Part shown: in pieces, positions 63,103-64,000 of the stretch
Layout: every line of letters starts with the position of its first letter
Numbering within the stretch: the stretch's first letter is position 1
NCBI RefSeq assembly: GCF_051020975.1
Contig: NW_027478162.1
Coordinates: forward strand, 494,501-558,500
Length of the DNA stretch: 64,000 nucleotides
Source of the DNA: Osmia lignaria lignaria
Taxonomy: Eukaryota > Arthropoda > Insecta > Hymenoptera > Megachilidae
Direction of reading: 5' to 3'
Notes under the pieces: model-generated
Database searches by the model: none
The model's input: only the letters and a program-made list of their open reading frames with translations
What the model was told of the DNA's origin: nothing
Made by a program: the position numbers and the translations under genes

Positions 63103-64000
63103 TCTGTTAACATTTTGCAATAGCTCGCTTCGTTTCCGAGATATTTGCAGATATATCTCAAGGGAAGGGGCCTGACGGACATATTTCGAGATATTTCTTC
63201 TTCTTGTTGTTCTTCTTCTGCACAGCTAAGCTGGAAGTGGCATTTGCAGCTCGCAATAGCGCAGAGTTATCTCAAAGAAAGGGGCCACGGTGTTTCTGTA
63301 TCTCTATTATGTTGGTGCGGCATCGGAACTTTTAAATATCTTGATATATCTCGAGAACTACGCGTCTGATCAAAAAATATCATAGAACATAAAAAGTAGG
63401 AAACTTAATTCTCTACAACAACGGTCTCTTAACATTTTGCCATAGCTCGCTTCGTTTCCGAGATATTTGCATATTTATCTCAAGGGAAGGGGCCTGACGG
63501 ACATATTTCGAGATATTTCTTCTTCTTGTTGTTCTTCTTCTGCACAGCTAAGCTGGAAGTGGCATTTGCGGCTCGCACTAGTGCAGAGTTATCTCAAAGA
63601 AAGGGGCCACGGTGTTTCTGTATCTCTATTATGTTGATGCGGCTTCGGAACTTTTAAATATCTTGATATATCTCGAGAACTACGCTTCTGATCAAAAAAT
63701 ATCATAGAACGTAAATTGTAGGAAACATTATTCTCTACAAAAAAGGTCTCTTAACATTTTGCCATAGCTCGCTTCGTTTCCGAGATATTTGCAGATTCAT
63801 CTCAAGGGAAGGGGTCTGACGGACATATTTCGAGATATTTCTTCTTCTTGTTGTTCTTCTTCTGCACAGCTAAGCTCGAAGTGGCATTTGCAGCTCGCAA
63901 TAGTGCAGAGTTATCTCAAAGAAAGAGGCCACGGTGTTTCTGTACCTCTATTATGTTGGTGCAGCTTCGGAACTTTTAAATATCTTGATATATCTCGAGA

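Larger units (their letters stand above)
1..64000 (+). repeat. Satellite DNA array, 322-bp monomer, head to tail, about 199 copies
   Basis: The same unit recurs at 322-base spacing from the first to the last base, always in the same orientation, with no foreign DNA between copies. There are 198 complete monomers and one partial copy at the right edge, and both window ends lie inside the array. The summed spacing falls only 10 bases short of 198 x 322, explained by three 321-bp monomers sharing one junction deletion, one 321-bp monomer with a separate deletion, and two 319-bp monomers. Neighbouring monomers differ by substitutions while monomers several positions apart can be near identical, which is the signature of higher-order repeats. 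Arrays of this kind usually form centromeric or pericentromeric heterochromatin; that role is inferred. The family is not recognised. Confidence 0.99.
56341..64000 (+). repeat. Loosely ordered monomers 176-199
   Basis: No unit longer than three monomers repeats cleanly here. Local resemblances exist: 176-177 with 194-195 (gctgcatcgg, ctacaacaacgg), 186-187 with 190-191 (tttacagctc then gcatattta), 181 with 182 (gatatgtgcag after tacacaaaagg), 188 with 199 (gattcatctc, agaggcc, gtacctc, gcagcttcgg), and 179 with 184 (aactcttaaat). The final monomer is cut by the window end. Confidence 0.85.

Noticed and set aside
1..64000. CRISPR array or other prokaryotic repeat system
   Set aside because: The repeat period is 322 bp with no unique spacers and no adjacent genes. 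Variation is spread over the whole unit, as in a eukaryotic satellite.
1..64000. Transposon or retroelement insertion within the array
   Set aside because: The monomer register continues from end to end with a total shortfall of only 10 bases, all explained by small deletions. There is no room for an insertion.

Overview
The whole window is one uninterrupted satellite DNA array. A monomer of about 322 bp (roughly 39% G+C by hand count) is repeated head to tail in a single orientation: 198 complete copies plus a 254-base partial copy at the right end. Below, monomer n is counted from the left, with each monomer starting at the conserved tctcttaacatttt phase. I see no single-copy DNA, no transposon insertion, no RNA gene and no believable protein gene. 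The many short open frames are the same stretch of the monomer read again and again; they lack an in-frame ATG and vary mostly at amino-acid-changing positions, so none is called as a CDS.

The scale, the strict periodicity and the multi-level higher-order repeat (HOR) structure point to a eukaryotic centromeric or pericentromeric satellite. The species cannot be read from the sequence. A consensus-like monomer keeps 11 CpG against about 12 expected, so there is no CpG depletion. This fits a lightly methylated genome such as many insects or other invertebrates better than a vertebrate or plant, but that is an inference. I do not recognise the satellite family.

Layout: 1-1287, four lead-in monomers. 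1288-13843, a 19- to 20-monomer unit (6.1/6.4 kb) in two tandem copies, each holding three copies of a 4-monomer subunit. 13522-18029, a 7-monomer unit twice, sharing monomer 43 with the block before it. 18030-19639, mixed monomers. 19640-24147, another 7-monomer unit twice. 21250-37349, a 24/26-monomer unit (7.7/8.4 kb) twice, overlapping the previous block. 37350-39603, a rearranged partial third copy. 39604-47968, mixed dimers and a partial 7-monomer repeat. 47969-53764, a 6-monomer unit twice plus flanking parts. 53765-56340, a 4-monomer unit twice. 56341-64000, loosely ordered monomers with only short local repeats.

Inside the monomer there is further structure: a diverged internal direct duplication (24/27 in the consensus, 114 bp apart), a homopyrimidine mirror repeat with a GTTG centre (the geometry of triplex-forming DNA), inverted arms facing each other across every monomer junction, and seven copies of a TATCTC/GAGATA hexamer. 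Several monomers are recognisable chimeras of two neighbours. These are the expected scars of unequal exchange and allow part of the array's history to be put in order.
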